In this document: positions 33,728 to 43,368 of the stretch, one piece after another
Position numbering within the stretch: position 1 is the stretch's first letter
How the letters are laid out: each line of letters opens with the position of its first letter
NCBI RefSeq assembly: GCF_019039035.1
Contig: NZ_JAHNZT010000041.1
Coordinates: 1-64,000 of the forward strand
DNA from: Citreicoccus inhibens
GTDB lineage: Bacteria; Myxococcota; Myxococcia; Myxococcales; Myxococcaceae
Reading direction: 5' to 3'
DNA: 64,000 bases
Position numbers and translations under genes: made by a program
The notes under the pieces: generated by a model
Seen by the model: the letters and a program-made list of their open reading frames with translations, nothing else
What the model was told of the DNA's origin: nothing
Database searches by the model: none

Positions 33728-35275
33728 ATGGAAATCCGCGCCGACGAGATCAGCAGAATCATCCGGGAGCAGATCAAGGACTACGGCAAGAAGGTCACCG
33801 TCGCCGAGACCGGCACCGTGCTGTCCGTGGGCGATGGTATCGCCCGCGTGTACGGTCTGGAGGGCGCGCTGTCGGGTGAGCTGGTGGAGTTCTCCACCGG
33901 GGTTCAGGGCCTCGTGCTCAACCTCGAGGAGGACAACGTCGGTATCGCCATCATGGGCGAGTTCAAGGACATCCGCGAGGGTGACTCCGTGAAGCGCACG
34001 GGGCAGATCGCCTCGGTGCCCGTGGGCAAGGGCCTGCTGGGCCGCGTGGTGAACGCGCTCGGTCAGCCGCTGGACGGCAAGGGCCCCATCCAGGCCACGG
34101 AGACCCGCCGCCTGGAGGTGAAGGCGCCCGGCATCGTGAAGCGCAAGAGCGTGCACGAGCCGCTGCAGACGGGCATCAAGGCCCTGGACGCGCTGGTGCC
34201 GGTGGGTCGCGGTCAGCGCGAGCTCATCATCGGTGACCGCCAGACGGGCAAGACGGCCGTCGCGGTGGACGCCATCATCAACCAGAAGGGCCTGGGCGTT
34301 TACTGCATCTACGTGGCCATCGGGCAGAAGCAGTCCACGGTGGCGCAGGTGGTGGAGAAGCTGACCCGCTACGGCGCCATGGAGTACACCACGGTCGTGA
34401 CGGCGAGCGCCTCCGACCCGGCGCCCATGCAGTTCTTCGCCCCGTACGCGGGCGTGGCCATCGGCGAGTACTTCCGCGACAACAAGATGCACGGCCTCAT
34501 CGTGTACGACGACCTGTCCAAGCAGGCCGTGGCGTACCGCCAGCTGTCGCTGCTGCTCCGTCGTCCGCCGGGCCGTGAGGCGTACCCGGGCGACGTGTTC
34601 TTCATCCACAGCCGCCTGCTGGAGCGCGCCGCCAAGCTGTCTGACGAGGAGGGCGCGGGCTCGCTCACCGCGCTGCCCATCATCGAGACGCAGGCCGGCG
34701 ACGTGTCCGCCTACATCCCGACGAACGTCATCTCCATCACCGACGGGCAGATCTTCCTGGAGACGGACCTCTTCTTCTCCGGCGTCCGTCCGGCCATCAA
34801 CGTCGGCCTCTCCGTGTCCCGCGTCGGTTCCTCGGCGCAGATCAAGGCCATGAAGCAGGTCGCCGGTTCCATGAAGCTGGAGCTGGCCCAGTACCGCGAG
34901 CTGGCGGCGTTCGCCCAGTTCGGCTCGGACCTGGACAAGGCCACCCAGGAGACTCTGGCGCGCGGCGCCCGCATGGTGGAGCTGCTCAAGCAGGGCCAGT
35001 ACGAGCCGCTCTCCGTCGAGCGTCAGGTCATGCAGATCTACGCGGCCACCAACAAGGACGACGCGAACAAGCGCGGCTGGATTCGCAATGTCCCGGTGAG
35101 CGACGTGGTGCGCTGGATGAAGGAGTTCCTGGAGTTCGCGGACGGCAAGTACCCGAACATCGCCCAGGACATCAGCGCCAAGCGCGAGCTGACCAACGAC
35201 ATCAAGGCGACGCTGAACAAGTGCCTGGCCGAGTTCAACGAGGTCTTCCAGCCCACGCCGGGCGCGAAGGTCTAG
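33728..35275 (+). CDS. atpA: ATP synthase F1 subunit alpha
   Basis: 515 residues, standard length. N-terminal [21 protein letters not shown]-loop GDRQTGKT and the alpha signature [21 protein letters not shown] are all present, with a normal C-terminus. Alpha forms the non-catalytic nucleotide sites of the F1 hexamer. The following genes are not atpG or atpD, so the F1 genes are divided in this genome. A strong hairpin ends the transcript just after the stop. Confidence 0.98.
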   Translation: MEIRADEISRIIREQIKDYGKKVTVAETGTVLSVGDGIARVYGLEGALSGELVEFSTGVQGLVLNLEEDNVGIAIMGEFKDIREGDSVKRTGQIASVPVGKGLLGRVVNALGQPLDGKGPIQATETRRLEVKAPGIVKRKSVHEPLQTGIKALDALVPVGRGQRELIIGDRQTGKTAVAVDAIINQKGLGVYCIYVAIGQKQSTVAQVVEKLTRYGAMEYTTVVTASASDPAPMQFFAPYAGVAIGEYFRDNKMHGLIVYDDLSKQAVAYRQLSLLLRRPPGREAYPGDVFFIHSRLLERAAKLSDEEGAGSLTALPIIETQAGDVSAYIPTNVISITDGQIFLETDLFFSGVRPAINVGLSVSRVGSSAQIKAMKQVAGSMKLELAQYRELAAFAQFGSDLDKATQETLARGARMVELLKQGQYEPLSVERQVMQIYAATNKDDANKRGWIRNVPVSDVVRWMKEFLEFADGKYPNIAQDISAKRELTNDIKATLNKCLAEFNEVFQPTPGAKV

Positions 35276-35302
35276 TCCTCCCTCGGGAGACTCGCTGCAC
35301 GT

Positions 35303-35339
35303 GAAGCCCCGCGCTCCCCTCACCGGGAGGCGGGGCTTC
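35303..35339 (+). terminator. strong terminator after atpA
   Basis: GAAGCCCCGC (35303-35312) pairs perfectly with GCGGGGCTTC (35330-35339), and the interior adds a CTCCC/GGGAG pairing. It sits 28 bases after the atpA stop and 19 bases before the end of the convergent lipoprotein gene, so it can serve both. Confidence 0.8.
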
Positions 35340-35357
35340 GCACGTTGCGGGGCAGGC

Positions 35358-35879
35358 TCACGGCACGGGCGTGGGCGCGCGCACCTCGCGCGTCTGCGTG
35401 CCCTCCGGCTCCTCCTTCGCCCCGGTGGTCATCACGGGCACGTGGAAGGAGCCCTTGGGCAGCGGCCCCTCGGGCGACTCGGGCGCGGGGGCTTCGGGGG
35501 GCGGAGGTGGCGGCACGTCCGTGTAGGCGATGAACCACGCCTGGTACTCGCGCGCGGCGCCTCGGCCCAGGCGGCGCTCGGCGGGGCGGCCCAGCAACAC
35601 GGCGTCCGCGCCGGACTCGCAGACCGTCTCGCGCAGCGCGTCCTTGCGCCCCTTGAGGCCCAGCCACTCGTTGGCGGTGAAGGGCAGGCCACCCACCACC
35701 GTGAACGGCCGCGGCGGCTCCCGCTCCTCCCACACCTCGAACTCACAGCCTGACGCGCGCGGAGGCCGAGACGTGAAGACGAACTCCCGCGCGGGAGTGG
35801 GCGCCGCGGTGGCGCAGGCGAGCGCCCCGGCCCCCAGCAGCAGCACTCCCATCCACGGGGAGAACACGGACACCGCCAT
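35358..35879 (-). CDS. hypothetical lipoprotein
   Basis: 173 residues from the ATG at 35879, with GGAGG 9 bases upstream; an upstream start would spoil the signal peptide. Lipobox ALAC (Cys22). The mature domain contains a short alpha/beta unit (FTVVGGLPFTANEWLGLKG, LRETVCESGADAVLLGRP) and a Pro-rich tail. The layout recalls small DUF4156-like envelope lipoproteins, but this is not firm. Convergent to atpA. Confidence 0.7.
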   Translation of the reverse strand: MAVSVFSPWMGVLLLGAGALACATAAPTPAREFVFTSRPPRASGCEFEVWEEREPPRPFTVVGGLPFTANEWLGLKGRKDALRETVCESGADAVLLGRPAERRLGRGAAREYQAWFIAYTDVPPPPPPEAPAPESPEGPLPKGSFHVPVMTTGAKEEPEGTQTREVRAPTPVP

Positions 35880-35969
35880 GGCTGCGCCTCCGGTGCTTGG
35901 CGCCTCGTCGCGCCGGGTGTCCCGGAATTCAGCCATGGCGTGCGGCACGCGCGCCAGCCCCTGAGCGCT

Positions 35970-36818
35970 TCAGCGAAGGCGGGGCAACAGGGCGCGCAGG
36001 CTGCGATCCACGCCGCCGCGCGCCCCCAGGCGCTCCACCGCGGCGCGCTCGTAGGGCAGCACGTTGTCGCGCGCCACCAGTTGCACGCTGGCGCCCAGCG
36101 CGGCGGGCAGGGCCAGGTCCAGTTCGTAGATGTCGCCCGCCACCAGCGTGGACTCGGGGCTGGTGCCCGTGGTCTCCCAGATGCGCCGCAGCGCCGCGTA
36201 GTACCGGCCGCGCCGCAGGTACACCGGCCGCCCCAGCACCCCCTCCAGCACCTGCGACTCGGGCAGCGCCGCGAAGCGCGCGTCCATGGGGTCCGCGTCC
36301 TCCAGTTGGAACTTGCGCGCGTCGCCGAAGACCTTCAGCCGCTCACGGCCGCGCGGCGCCAGCCGGTCCAGCTTCGCCTCCACCATGTCCGTGTGCGCGT
36401 TCGTCACCACCGACACCGGCATCCCCGTGGCGAGCAGCGCCTCCAGCACCTCCTTCGCCTCGGGCTTGAAGGCCGTGGCCGAGTGCACGTAGGCCTCGCG
36501 GTAGAGCGTCTGCACCGCGTCCGTGCGCGGCCCTTCCTCCGGGAGCACCCCGAAGCGCTGGAACAGCCGGTGCGCCACGCACGTCGCCGTCAGGTACGGG
36601 TCCGCGACGGCCGGCGCCACGATGCGCCCCGCCATCTCCCAGCCGTACGAGTCCACCCCGTTGCGCAGCACGGCCACTTCCTCGTCCCAGGCCGCCCCCA
36701 GCTCCCGCCCCACCAGCCGCTCCAACCCCGCCCGGAAGTGCGCCTGGAAGGGCGCGCCCTCCGCCACCACGTCCGTGAACGTCCCGTCGAAGTCCAGCAC
36801 TACACACGCAATCGCCAT
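35970..36818 (-). CDS. HAD-superfamily hydrolase
   Basis: 282 residues. Motif I is DFDGTFTD (nucleophile Asp9, acid/base Asp11), motif II is SVVTN, and motif IV is AGDIYELDLALP near residue 236. A helical cap lies between motif I and II. The architecture fits a phosphatase-type HAD with a C1 cap. Substrate unknown. It is divergent from the large PAS/GAF kinase gene, 133 bases away. Confidence 0.87.
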   Translation of the reverse strand: MAIACVVLDFDGTFTDVVAEGAPFQAHFRAGLERLVGRELGAAWDEEVAVLRNGVDSYGWEMAGRIVAPAVADPYLTATCVAHRLFQRFGVLPEEGPRTDAVQTLYREAYVHSATAFKPEAKEVLEALLATGMPVSVVTNAHTDMVEAKLDRLAPRGRERLKVFGDARKFQLEDADPMDARFAALPESQVLEGVLGRPVYLRRGRYYAALRRIWETTGTSPESTLVAGDIYELDLALPAALGASVQLVARDNVLPYERAAVERLGARGGVDRSLRALLPRLR

Positions 36819-36951
36819 CCGTACGTCCTCGGCTTCCGCTCGGAAAAAGCCCCGATGACGCCCTGCCCGCCCGCGCGAATCAAGCCCCTCGCGGACGTGT
36901 CGGAAATTTTCTGAGTATCATCCGATTCACCGGAAAACCAATTTCCCAAGA

Positions 36952-39591
36952 ATGAAGTCGCCCGCCGCGGGCCATCGCCGCACGGGGGGCGCCAGCGCGT
37001 TCATGTCCGTCATGTCCCTGCCCCATCCCATCGCGGCCGTCCTCGCCGAGCGCGAGCGACTGCATGCCGTCCTGCCCATGCTGCCCGTCGGCGTGCACCT
37101 GGTGGATGCCCAGGGCGGCCTGCTGGAACAGAACGACGCGGCCTCCCGAATCTGGGGCGCGCCGGCCCCTCGCATCGAGCGCGTGGAGGACTACGAGCGC
37201 TTCGAGGGGTACTGGCCGGACACCGGCAAGCGCCTGAGCGGCGACGAGTGGGCCCTGGCCAGGACGCTGCGCACGGGCGAGGCCATCCTCAACGAGGAGG
37301 TGGACATCATCGCCTTCGACGGCGTGCGGCGCACGGTGCTGCACTCCACCTCGCCGCTGCGCGCGCAGGATGGGGCGCTCTCGGGCGCGGTGTGCATCCT
37401 CGTGGACATCACCGCGCGCAAGGTGGCCGAGCGCGCCGAGGCCTTCCTCAGCGCCTCCAGCCGCCTCCTGGCCGAGTCGCTGGAATGGGAGACGACGCTG
37501 AAGGCCGTGGCGCGGCTGGCCACGCGCGAGTGGGCCGACTACTGCATGGTGGACATGCTGGGCGATGACGGCGCGCTGCACCGGCTGGCCCTCACCGCCC
37601 GAGACCCCTCGCGGCAGGCGCTCCTGGACGAGGCCCTGCCCTTCCCGCCCCTGGTGGGCGCGGGCACCCCGCTGGCGCGCGCCTTCACCGAGGGCAGGCC
37701 CGCGTTGGTGGCGGAGATTGATGGCGCGTGGATGAACTCGCAGGCGCGCTCGGAGGAGCACCGCCGCGTGCTGGAGGACCTCGCCCCGCGCTCCGCCATG
37801 CTCCTGCCCCTGGCGGTGGGTGAGCGGCGCTTCGGCCTCATCAACCTGGCGTCCGCTTCACCCGCGCGGCGCTACACCGAGCAGGATCTCGCCTACGCGG
37901 CGGAGTTCGCCCGGCGCGCGGCGCTGGCGGTGGAGAGCGCGCGCCTGTACCGCGAGGCCCGGCTCGCGCTGCGCGACCGGGACGCGTCGCTGGCCATGCT
38001 CGAGTCCTTCCTGGCCGCCTCGCCCATGGGCATGGGCTTCGTGGACCGCGAGCTGCGCTACCTGCGCATCAACCCCATGCTGGCCGAGTTCAACGGCGTG
38101 TCGATGGAGGCCCACCTGGGCCGCACCGTCCCGCAGGTGCTGGGCTCCGCGCGCACGCCCCCGGTGGAGCCGCTGCTCCAGCACGTGCTCCAGACGCAGG
38201 AGCCGCTCGTGGACCAACCGCTCATGCGTCAGGACGGGCGCGAGCCGCGCCACTTCCTGGGCACCTTCTTCCCCGTCACCACCGGCGCGGAGCTCTTGGG
38301 CGTGGGCGCCACGGTGATGGAGGTGACGGACAAGAAGCGCGTGGAGGAGCGCCTGCGCTTCCTCGCCGAGGCCACCACGCGCCTGTCCACCTCGCTGGAC
38401 TGGCGCACCACGCTGCACACCGTGGCGCGGCTGGTGGTGGAGCAGCTCGCGGACTACTGCCTGGTGGACGTCATCAACGATGATGGCCAGCGGTTGGAGC
38501 GCGTGGAGCGGCTGGCCAAGGACCCCGCCTACCAGTCCCTGCTGGAGCAGACGCTCGCCTTCGCCGCGCCGCCGGGCTCGCGCTCGCCGGTGCGCCGCGC
38601 GCTGGAGACCGGACAATCGCAGCTCATCGCGCGGATGGACGACTCGTGGATGGAGCAGCTCGCGGTGAGCCCCGAGCACCGCCGCCTGTTGGATCAGCTC
38701 ACGCCGTGCTCCATCATGGTCGTCCCGCTGGTGGCGCGCGGCCGAACCCTGGGCGTGCTCAGCGCGGTGTCCAACGAAGCGGGGCGCGCCTTCGCGCCGG
38801 GGGACCTGGCCTTCCTGGAGGACCTGGCCCAACGCGCCGCGCTCGCGGTGGACAACGCGCGGCTGTATCGCAAGGTCGAGCAGGCGGTGGCCGCGCGCGA
38901 TGAGTTCGTCGCCATCGCCACGCACGAGCTGCGCACGCCCTTGTCCGCGCTGCACCTGCAGCTCACCTCGCTTCAGCGCTCGCTGGACCGCCCCACGCCG
39001 GACCTCCCCGAGCGGCTGGAGCAAGGGCTGGCGGGCGCGCTGCGGCAGGCGGACCGGCTCACCCGGCTCGTCGCCCACCTGTTCGACGTGGCGCGCATCA
39101 GCGCCGGCCGCATGGAGCTGGAGACCGACGCGGTGGAGCTGACCACCCTGGTGCACCAGTTGGTGGCGCGCATGGAGGAAGCGCTCGCGGTGGCGGGGTG
39201 CGCCGCGGTGGTGCACGCCAACACGCCCGTGGTGGCGCGCGCGGACCGGCCCCGCGTGGAGCAGGTGCTGATGAACCTGCTGTCCAACGCGATGAAGTAC
39301 GCCAGTGGCCTGCCCGTGGAGCTGTCCGTGGAGTGCGACCACGACGTGGCCATCGTCGCCGTGCGCGACTGGGGCTCGGGGATTCCGCCCGCGGCGCGCC
39401 AGCGCATCTTCGAGCGCTTTGCTCGCGCCAGCACCGAGCACGCCCGCGCCAGCCTGGGCCTGGGCCTCTACATCTCCCGGCAGATTGCCCGCGCGCACGG
39501 CGGCGAGCTGGATGTAGAGGACGCCCCGGACGGCCCCGGCGCCCGCTTCGTGCTGCGCCTGCCCCTCTGGAAGAAGCCCGCGCTGGAGTGA
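36952..39591 (+). CDS. PAS-GAF-PAS-GAF sensor histidine kinase
   Basis: 879 residues, no transmembrane segment, so cytosolic. PAS 1 at about 20-150, GAF 1 at about 170-335 (SLEWETTLKAVARLATREWADYC), PAS 2 at about 345-460, GAF 2 at about 475-635 (SLDWRTTLHTVARLVVEQLADYC, an internal duplicate of GAF 1), HisKA with His658 in IATHELRTPLSAL, then HATPase_c with N box LMNLLSNAMKY, G1 DWGSGIP and G2 LGLGLYISRQ. All catalytic residues are present. No response regulator adjacent; an orphan kinase. The repeated PAS-GAF unit arose by internal duplication. Confidence 0.93.
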   Translation: MKSPAAGHRRTGGASAFMSVMSLPHPIAAVLAERERLHAVLPMLPVGVHLVDAQGGLLEQNDAASRIWGAPAPRIERVEDYERFEGYWPDTGKRLSGDEWALARTLRTGEAILNEEVDIIAFDGVRRTVLHSTSPLRAQDGALSGAVCILVDITARKVAERAEAFLSASSRLLAESLEWETTLKAVARLATREWADYCMVDMLGDDGALHRLALTARDPSRQALLDEALPFPPLVGAGTPLARAFTEGRPALVAEIDGAWMNSQARSEEHRRVLEDLAPRSAMLLPLAVGERRFGLINLASASPARRYTEQDLAYAAEFARRAALAVESARLYREARLALRDRDASLAMLESFLAASPMGMGFVDRELRYLRINPMLAEFNGVSMEAHLGRTVPQVLGSARTPPVEPLLQHVLQTQEPLVDQPLMRQDGREPRHFLGTFFPVTTGAELLGVGATVMEVTDKKRVEERLRFLAEATTRLSTSLDWRTTLHTVARLVVEQLADYCLVDVINDDGQRLERVERLAKDPAYQSLLEQTLAFAAPPGSRSPVRRALETGQSQLIARMDDSWMEQLAVSPEHRRLLDQLTPCSIMVVPLVARGRTLGVLSAVSNEAGRAFAPGDLAFLEDLAQRAALAVDNARLYRKVEQAVAARDEFVAIATHELRTPLSALHLQLTSLQRSLDRPTPDLPERLEQGLAGALRQADRLTRLVAHLFDVARISAGRMELETDAVELTTLVHQLVARMEEALAVAGCAAVVHANTPVVARADRPRVEQVLMNLLSNAMKYASGLPVELSVECDHDVAIVAVRDWGSGIPPAARQRIFERFARASTEHARASLGLGLYISRQIARAHGGELDVEDAPDGPGARFVLRLPLWKKPALE

Positions 39592-39691
39592 GCGCCCGGG
39601 TGCGCCGAGACCTGGGGTCCGAAATCCGAGCGCTGTCGCACGGTGCGCGCCTTGCCGCCCACATCCGAGGGCCCGCTACGCTTCGGCGCGC

Positions 39692-40555
39692 ATGGACGAA
39701 GCCCGGAGCAACGTGGCGCGCGCGCGACGGGGGTGGCTGCCCTGGGGCCTGCTGGCGATCGCCGCGCTGGCGGCCATCGCGGGCGCTCAAGTGGCGGGGC
39801 GCTCCATCACCGCGCTGATGGCGCGCGCGGCGCAACTGGAGCATGACGCCGCCGAGTCCGAGGCGCGCGTGTCCGAGCTGCGCACGCTGCGCGAGGCCAT
39901 GGAGCGCAGGCTCCGAGTCCTGGAGCGCCAGCAGCAGGCCGCGGACCTGGGCAGCGCCGCCGCCGCGCTCCAAGCACAAGGCGCGGAGGCCCAGCGCGTG
40001 CGGCGCGAGGAGGTCCTGGCCTCGCTCGGTCCCGTGCTGGAGGCGGAGCGGACCGCGGGCACCGCCTTCCTCGAGCTCGGCGGCGAGTCGCTGAAGGTGG
40101 AGCTGTCCGAGCGGCTCCTCTTCGAGCCCGGCGCCACTCCCCTGACGCCCTCGGGCGCGCGGCTGCTCGCGCGCCTCGCCGCGGTGCTGGCGCCGTTGAG
40201 CGACCACCGCGTCGAGGTGGCGGACCACACGGACGAGTCGTCTCACGCGTCACCGTCCACGACGAGCTGGGAGCTGTCCGCCGCGCGCGCCGTCGCCGTG
40301 GTGCGCGCCCTGGGGGCCTCCGGCGCGATTTCGCCCGAACGGCTCAGCGCCACGGGCCAGGCCGCGTTCCGCCCCGTGGTGCCCGCGGACAGCCCGCAGA
40401 ACCGCGAGCGCAACCGGCGCGTGGAGCTGCGCGTGACGCCCGCCCCCGTGGCCCCCGAAGCCGTCGCGGCCGCGCGCACCGAGCCGCCGCCCCGTCCCCC
40501 CGCGCGAGCGCCCACCCGCCCCAAGGCGAAGACCAAGAAGGTCGCGAGGCGATGA
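39692..40555 (+). CDS. membrane-anchored OmpA-domain protein
   Basis: 287 residues. A single N-terminal transmembrane helix (WLPWGLLAIAALAAIAGAQVA), a coiled coil at about 45-110 (HDAAESEARVSELRTLREAMERR), then an OmpA/MotB domain at about 125-250 (LLFEPGATPLTPSGARLLARLA, ending NRERNRRVELRVTP) and a Pro/Lys-rich tail. The OmpA domain binds peptidoglycan, so the protein spans inner membrane to cell wall. It matches the gene at 46884 in length and domain order. Confidence 0.85.
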   Translation: MDEARSNVARARRGWLPWGLLAIAALAAIAGAQVAGRSITALMARAAQLEHDAAESEARVSELRTLREAMERRLRVLERQQQAADLGSAAAALQAQGAEAQRVRREEVLASLGPVLEAERTAGTAFLELGGESLKVELSERLLFEPGATPLTPSGARLLARLAAVLAPLSDHRVEVADHTDESSHASPSTTSWELSAARAVAVVRALGASGAISPERLSATGQAAFRPVVPADSPQNRERNRRVELRVTPAPVAPEAVAAARTEPPPRPPARAPTRPKAKTKKVARR

Positions 40556-40713
40556 GGACCGGGCGTCCACAACGCCCCCGCCTGTAGCCGCCCAGACAAC
40601 ACCGCGCGGTCGTTCATCCAGGCCCAAGTGCGCGGAAGCACGGGCGCCCGGGGCTCGGCCCGGCGCGTGCTAGGGGCGAACCCATTCCGTCCTGACTCCG
40701 AGGTCCGCCGCCC

Positions 40714-42210
40714 ATGTCGCCCTTTCCTCCGCCCGTCCACTCGCGCGCCCCACTCCTGTCCGGCGTGCTCGCGTGTCTGTGCGCCCTGCTTGTTCTCCCG
40801 GGCACCGCCCGCGCGGCCGCCGACGACGAGGCCGGCGTCCGCATCCTCAACTCGCTGGACACGCGGCACCTGCTCTTCAACGCGCTCACCACCAACCGCG
40901 CCGCGGTGACGGCGCTCATCCAGACGCCGCTCACGACGAGGACGTTCGCGGTCCAGGCCTCGCTGAAGAACCAGTTGGAGGACCCCGCCGCGCGCGAGGT
41001 GATGAAGTACCTGGTGAGCTGCGCGCTCCCGCCCGGCCAGGAAGTGAAGTGGGTGGACCACGCGGGCACGAGCTACACCTTCCCGGGCGAGGCCAACCTC
41101 TGTCCCGAATGGGTGAAGGACAAGCCCAGCGCCACGTGTCTGGGCCTGGTGACCTCGTGCCTGCTGGCGCGCAACAACGCCTATGACATGGTCGTGTCGC
41201 TGTCCCTGCGCGGCGAGGACCCGCGCGACCCATGGCGCTTCAATCCCCTGCGCGTCACCGAGGCCTGGAGCTCCGAGTTCCTGCCCTGCGAGGACGGCAA
41301 GGCCACGGGCCTGGATGCCACCTGCGGCTGGGTGGGCGAGGGCGTGGGCAAGTGCACGCCCGGCATGGAGGTGACGGTCGGCGCCGGCGCGCCCTACCCC
41401 AAGTACTGCACCGGCAAGCTGGGCGACACCGGCGGTGACCGCGTGCTGCGCATCTGCGAGGACCCTCGCGGCTGCACCCGCGACATGGAGCTGGCGGAGA
41501 CGGACCGCAACGACTGCGGCGGCATCGAGCCCAGCGTCTCCTTCATGTGCCCCAAGACCGGCGCCTACAGCATCATGTCCGCGCCGTGGGACCGCACCGC
41601 GGCCCCTGGCACATGGGTGCGCCCCGCCGCCTCCAACCGCAGGTACCCCACCGACCGCTTCGGCGCGTACACGTTCCGCGAGGGCGCCTTCTACGGGAAC
41701 CTGTTCGCTCCCGAGGCCCTCAAGGTGGAGGTCGTGCTCGATGAGAAGTTCCAGCCCCACCTCACCAAGCCCGGCTTCAAGGGCGTCGTCTACGGCAAGG
41801 CCTACGCGTGCCACGGACGTGATTGGGTGGAGGGGGATCCACACCTCAACCTGCGCGTCTGCGCCAACGCCACCATCGACGCTCGCGTCGCCTCCGCCTG
41901 CGCGGCCCGCACCGTGGGGCCGTGCGAGCCGGGCGGCACCAGCCCCCAGCCCGCGCGCTGCGCGGTGCGCGACGGCTCGCTCCTGAAGAGCGACGGCGAC
42001 TACGAGTCCTGCCAGGCCGACGACGGCACCGTCTACGAGCAGCCCCTCACCGTGTTCCTGCGCAGCCCGTGCGATCTGCTGGAGCCCGTGAAGCAGACCT
42101 ACAAGGCCACCGACTGCACGCCGCTCCAGGAGTGCGCCATCATCACCGGTCCCACCCCGGCCAGCATCTGCCTGCTGCCCAACGCCCAGCCTCCCGTTCC
42201 CGGCCCCTGA
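40714..42210 (+). CDS. secreted Cys-rich hypothetical protein
   Basis: 498 residues. Signal peptide ending PGTARA. About 26 cysteines in the mature chain. The opening (EAGVRILNSLDTRHLLFNALTTN) and a stretch reading LVSCALPPGQEVKW, then TYTFPGEANLCPEW-like text, recur in myxobacterial secreted proteins I cannot name. There is no recognisable enzymatic motif. Followed 59 bases later by a 10-bp hairpin. Confidence 0.75.
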   Translation: MSPFPPPVHSRAPLLSGVLACLCALLVLPGTARAAADDEAGVRILNSLDTRHLLFNALTTNRAAVTALIQTPLTTRTFAVQASLKNQLEDPAAREVMKYLVSCALPPGQEVKWVDHAGTSYTFPGEANLCPEWVKDKPSATCLGLVTSCLLARNNAYDMVVSLSLRGEDPRDPWRFNPLRVTEAWSSEFLPCEDGKATGLDATCGWVGEGVGKCTPGMEVTVGAGAPYPKYCTGKLGDTGGDRVLRICEDPRGCTRDMELAETDRNDCGGIEPSVSFMCPKTGAYSIMSAPWDRTAAPGTWVRPAASNRRYPTDRFGAYTFREGAFYGNLFAPEALKVEVVLDEKFQPHLTKPGFKGVVYGKAYACHGRDWVEGDPHLNLRVCANATIDARVASACAARTVGPCEPGGTSPQPARCAVRDGSLLKSDGDYESCQADDGTVYEQPLTVFLRSPCDLLEPVKQTYKATDCTPLQECAIITGPTPASICLLPNAQPPVPGP

Positions 42211-42268
42211 GGCAAGGCCCCCCGGTTCCGAACCCACGGGAGGCTTGAATAGACTCGCGCGACGAGAC

Positions 42269-42296
42269 GTCAGGGAGCAAGGGCCGGCTCCCTGAC
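42269..42296 (+). terminator. hairpin between the Cys-rich protein gene and the paralogue pair
   Basis: GTCAGGGAGC (42269-42278) pairs perfectly with GCTCCCTGAC (42287-42296) around an 8-base loop, with TCCTTT following. It ends 22 bases before the next start. Confidence 0.65.
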
Positions 42297-42318
42297 TCCT
42301 TTGCACGAGGTGCCTCTC

Positions 42319-43200
42319 GTGTTTCCCATTCGCTCCGCACTGTGCGCGGCCCTCTGCGTGGGCCTGCTGTCCGCGACTCCCGCCGAGGCGCGCTTCGGCA
42401 AGCACTCCAACACGGACTCCAGCCAGTCCGACTCGCGCGACGACGACCACGACGCCGCTCCCGACGACCGGGACACCCACGCCGCCACCGCCATCGGCAC
42501 CGATGAGCCCGAGCCGCGACGGGAAGAGCGCCACCACCGCGACGGCCCCCACGGGGTCCGCGTGGTGGACCCCGGTATCTCCTTCTGGCACCTGCTCTTC
42601 GGCTGGGGCAGCCACGACGCTCCGCGCTACCTGGTGGACGATGACGTGCCCGAGGAGTCCCTGAGCCTGCGCCGTCACGCGGCGCCGCTCTCCCTGCGCA
42701 TGGGCTTGCAGGGAGGCCCGATGGGCGGCGGCGGCGTGGGAGACGCGTTCCTCGGCTTCGACGCGCAGCGCTTCGGCTTCGTCGTGCAGGCCACCGGCCT
42801 CGTGCTGCCCACGGATGACGGCAGCCCCGGCACCGACTCCATCACCTTGCTGGAGGGCCACCTCACCTACGCGCTCGTGGCGCTGGAGCCGGTGCGGCTG
42901 CGCCTGGAGGCCGGCCTCAGCACGGCCACGGCGCCGGACATCCGCTTCGTGGGGCTGAGCTTCGGGCTGTCCATGGAGGCGTGCATCGTGGGGCCCGTGG
43001 ACTTCGAGGCGCGGGTGCAGGCCACGCCGTTCCCGTATCGCCAGGTGGACGCCAGCGCGGCGCTCGCGCTGCACCTGGGCGCGGTGGTGGTGCGCGGCGG
43101 CGTGCGCGGCCTCGTGCTCGATGACGCCGGCGAGGTGGACGGCGTGCAACACATCGACTCGTTCGGGGGTCCGTTCCTCGGCGTCGGGCTCGCGTTCTAG
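42319..43200 (+). CDS. exported hypothetical protein, paralogue 1
   Basis: 293 residues from the GTG at 42319, with GAGG 8 bases upstream (an upstream in-frame TTG is less likely). Signal peptide VFPIRSALCAALCVGLLSAT, cleaved near AEA. A charged His/Asp-rich linker (about 25-120) is followed by a beta-rich domain of roughly 170 residues with RMGLQGGPMGGGGVG and RVQATPFPYRQVDASAALAL, ending GVGLAF with a terminal aromatic. It resembles an outer-membrane barrel or surface beta-domain. The C-terminal domain is homologous to the next gene's. Confidence 0.75.
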   Translation: MFPIRSALCAALCVGLLSATPAEARFGKHSNTDSSQSDSRDDDHDAAPDDRDTHAATAIGTDEPEPRREERHHRDGPHGVRVVDPGISFWHLLFGWGSHDAPRYLVDDDVPEESLSLRRHAAPLSLRMGLQGGPMGGGGVGDAFLGFDAQRFGFVVQATGLVLPTDDGSPGTDSITLLEGHLTYALVALEPVRLRLEAGLSTATAPDIRFVGLSFGLSMEACIVGPVDFEARVQATPFPYRQVDASAALALHLGAVVVRGGVRGLVLDDAGEVDGVQHIDSFGGPFLGVGLAF

Positions 43201-43368
43201 CGAGGCGAGCCCACGCGCTCGCGCAGGGTCCAAGGCAGATGTCTCGGGCCGCACAGCGCGGGCTGGACGACGACACTCCCCATCCCAGGGACCATGGGCG
43301 CGGAAGGCTCCCGGGCGTTTCATGCGCGCCCCGGCCATCCCCGTGGCCGCCCCTGGAAGGAGTGGATC

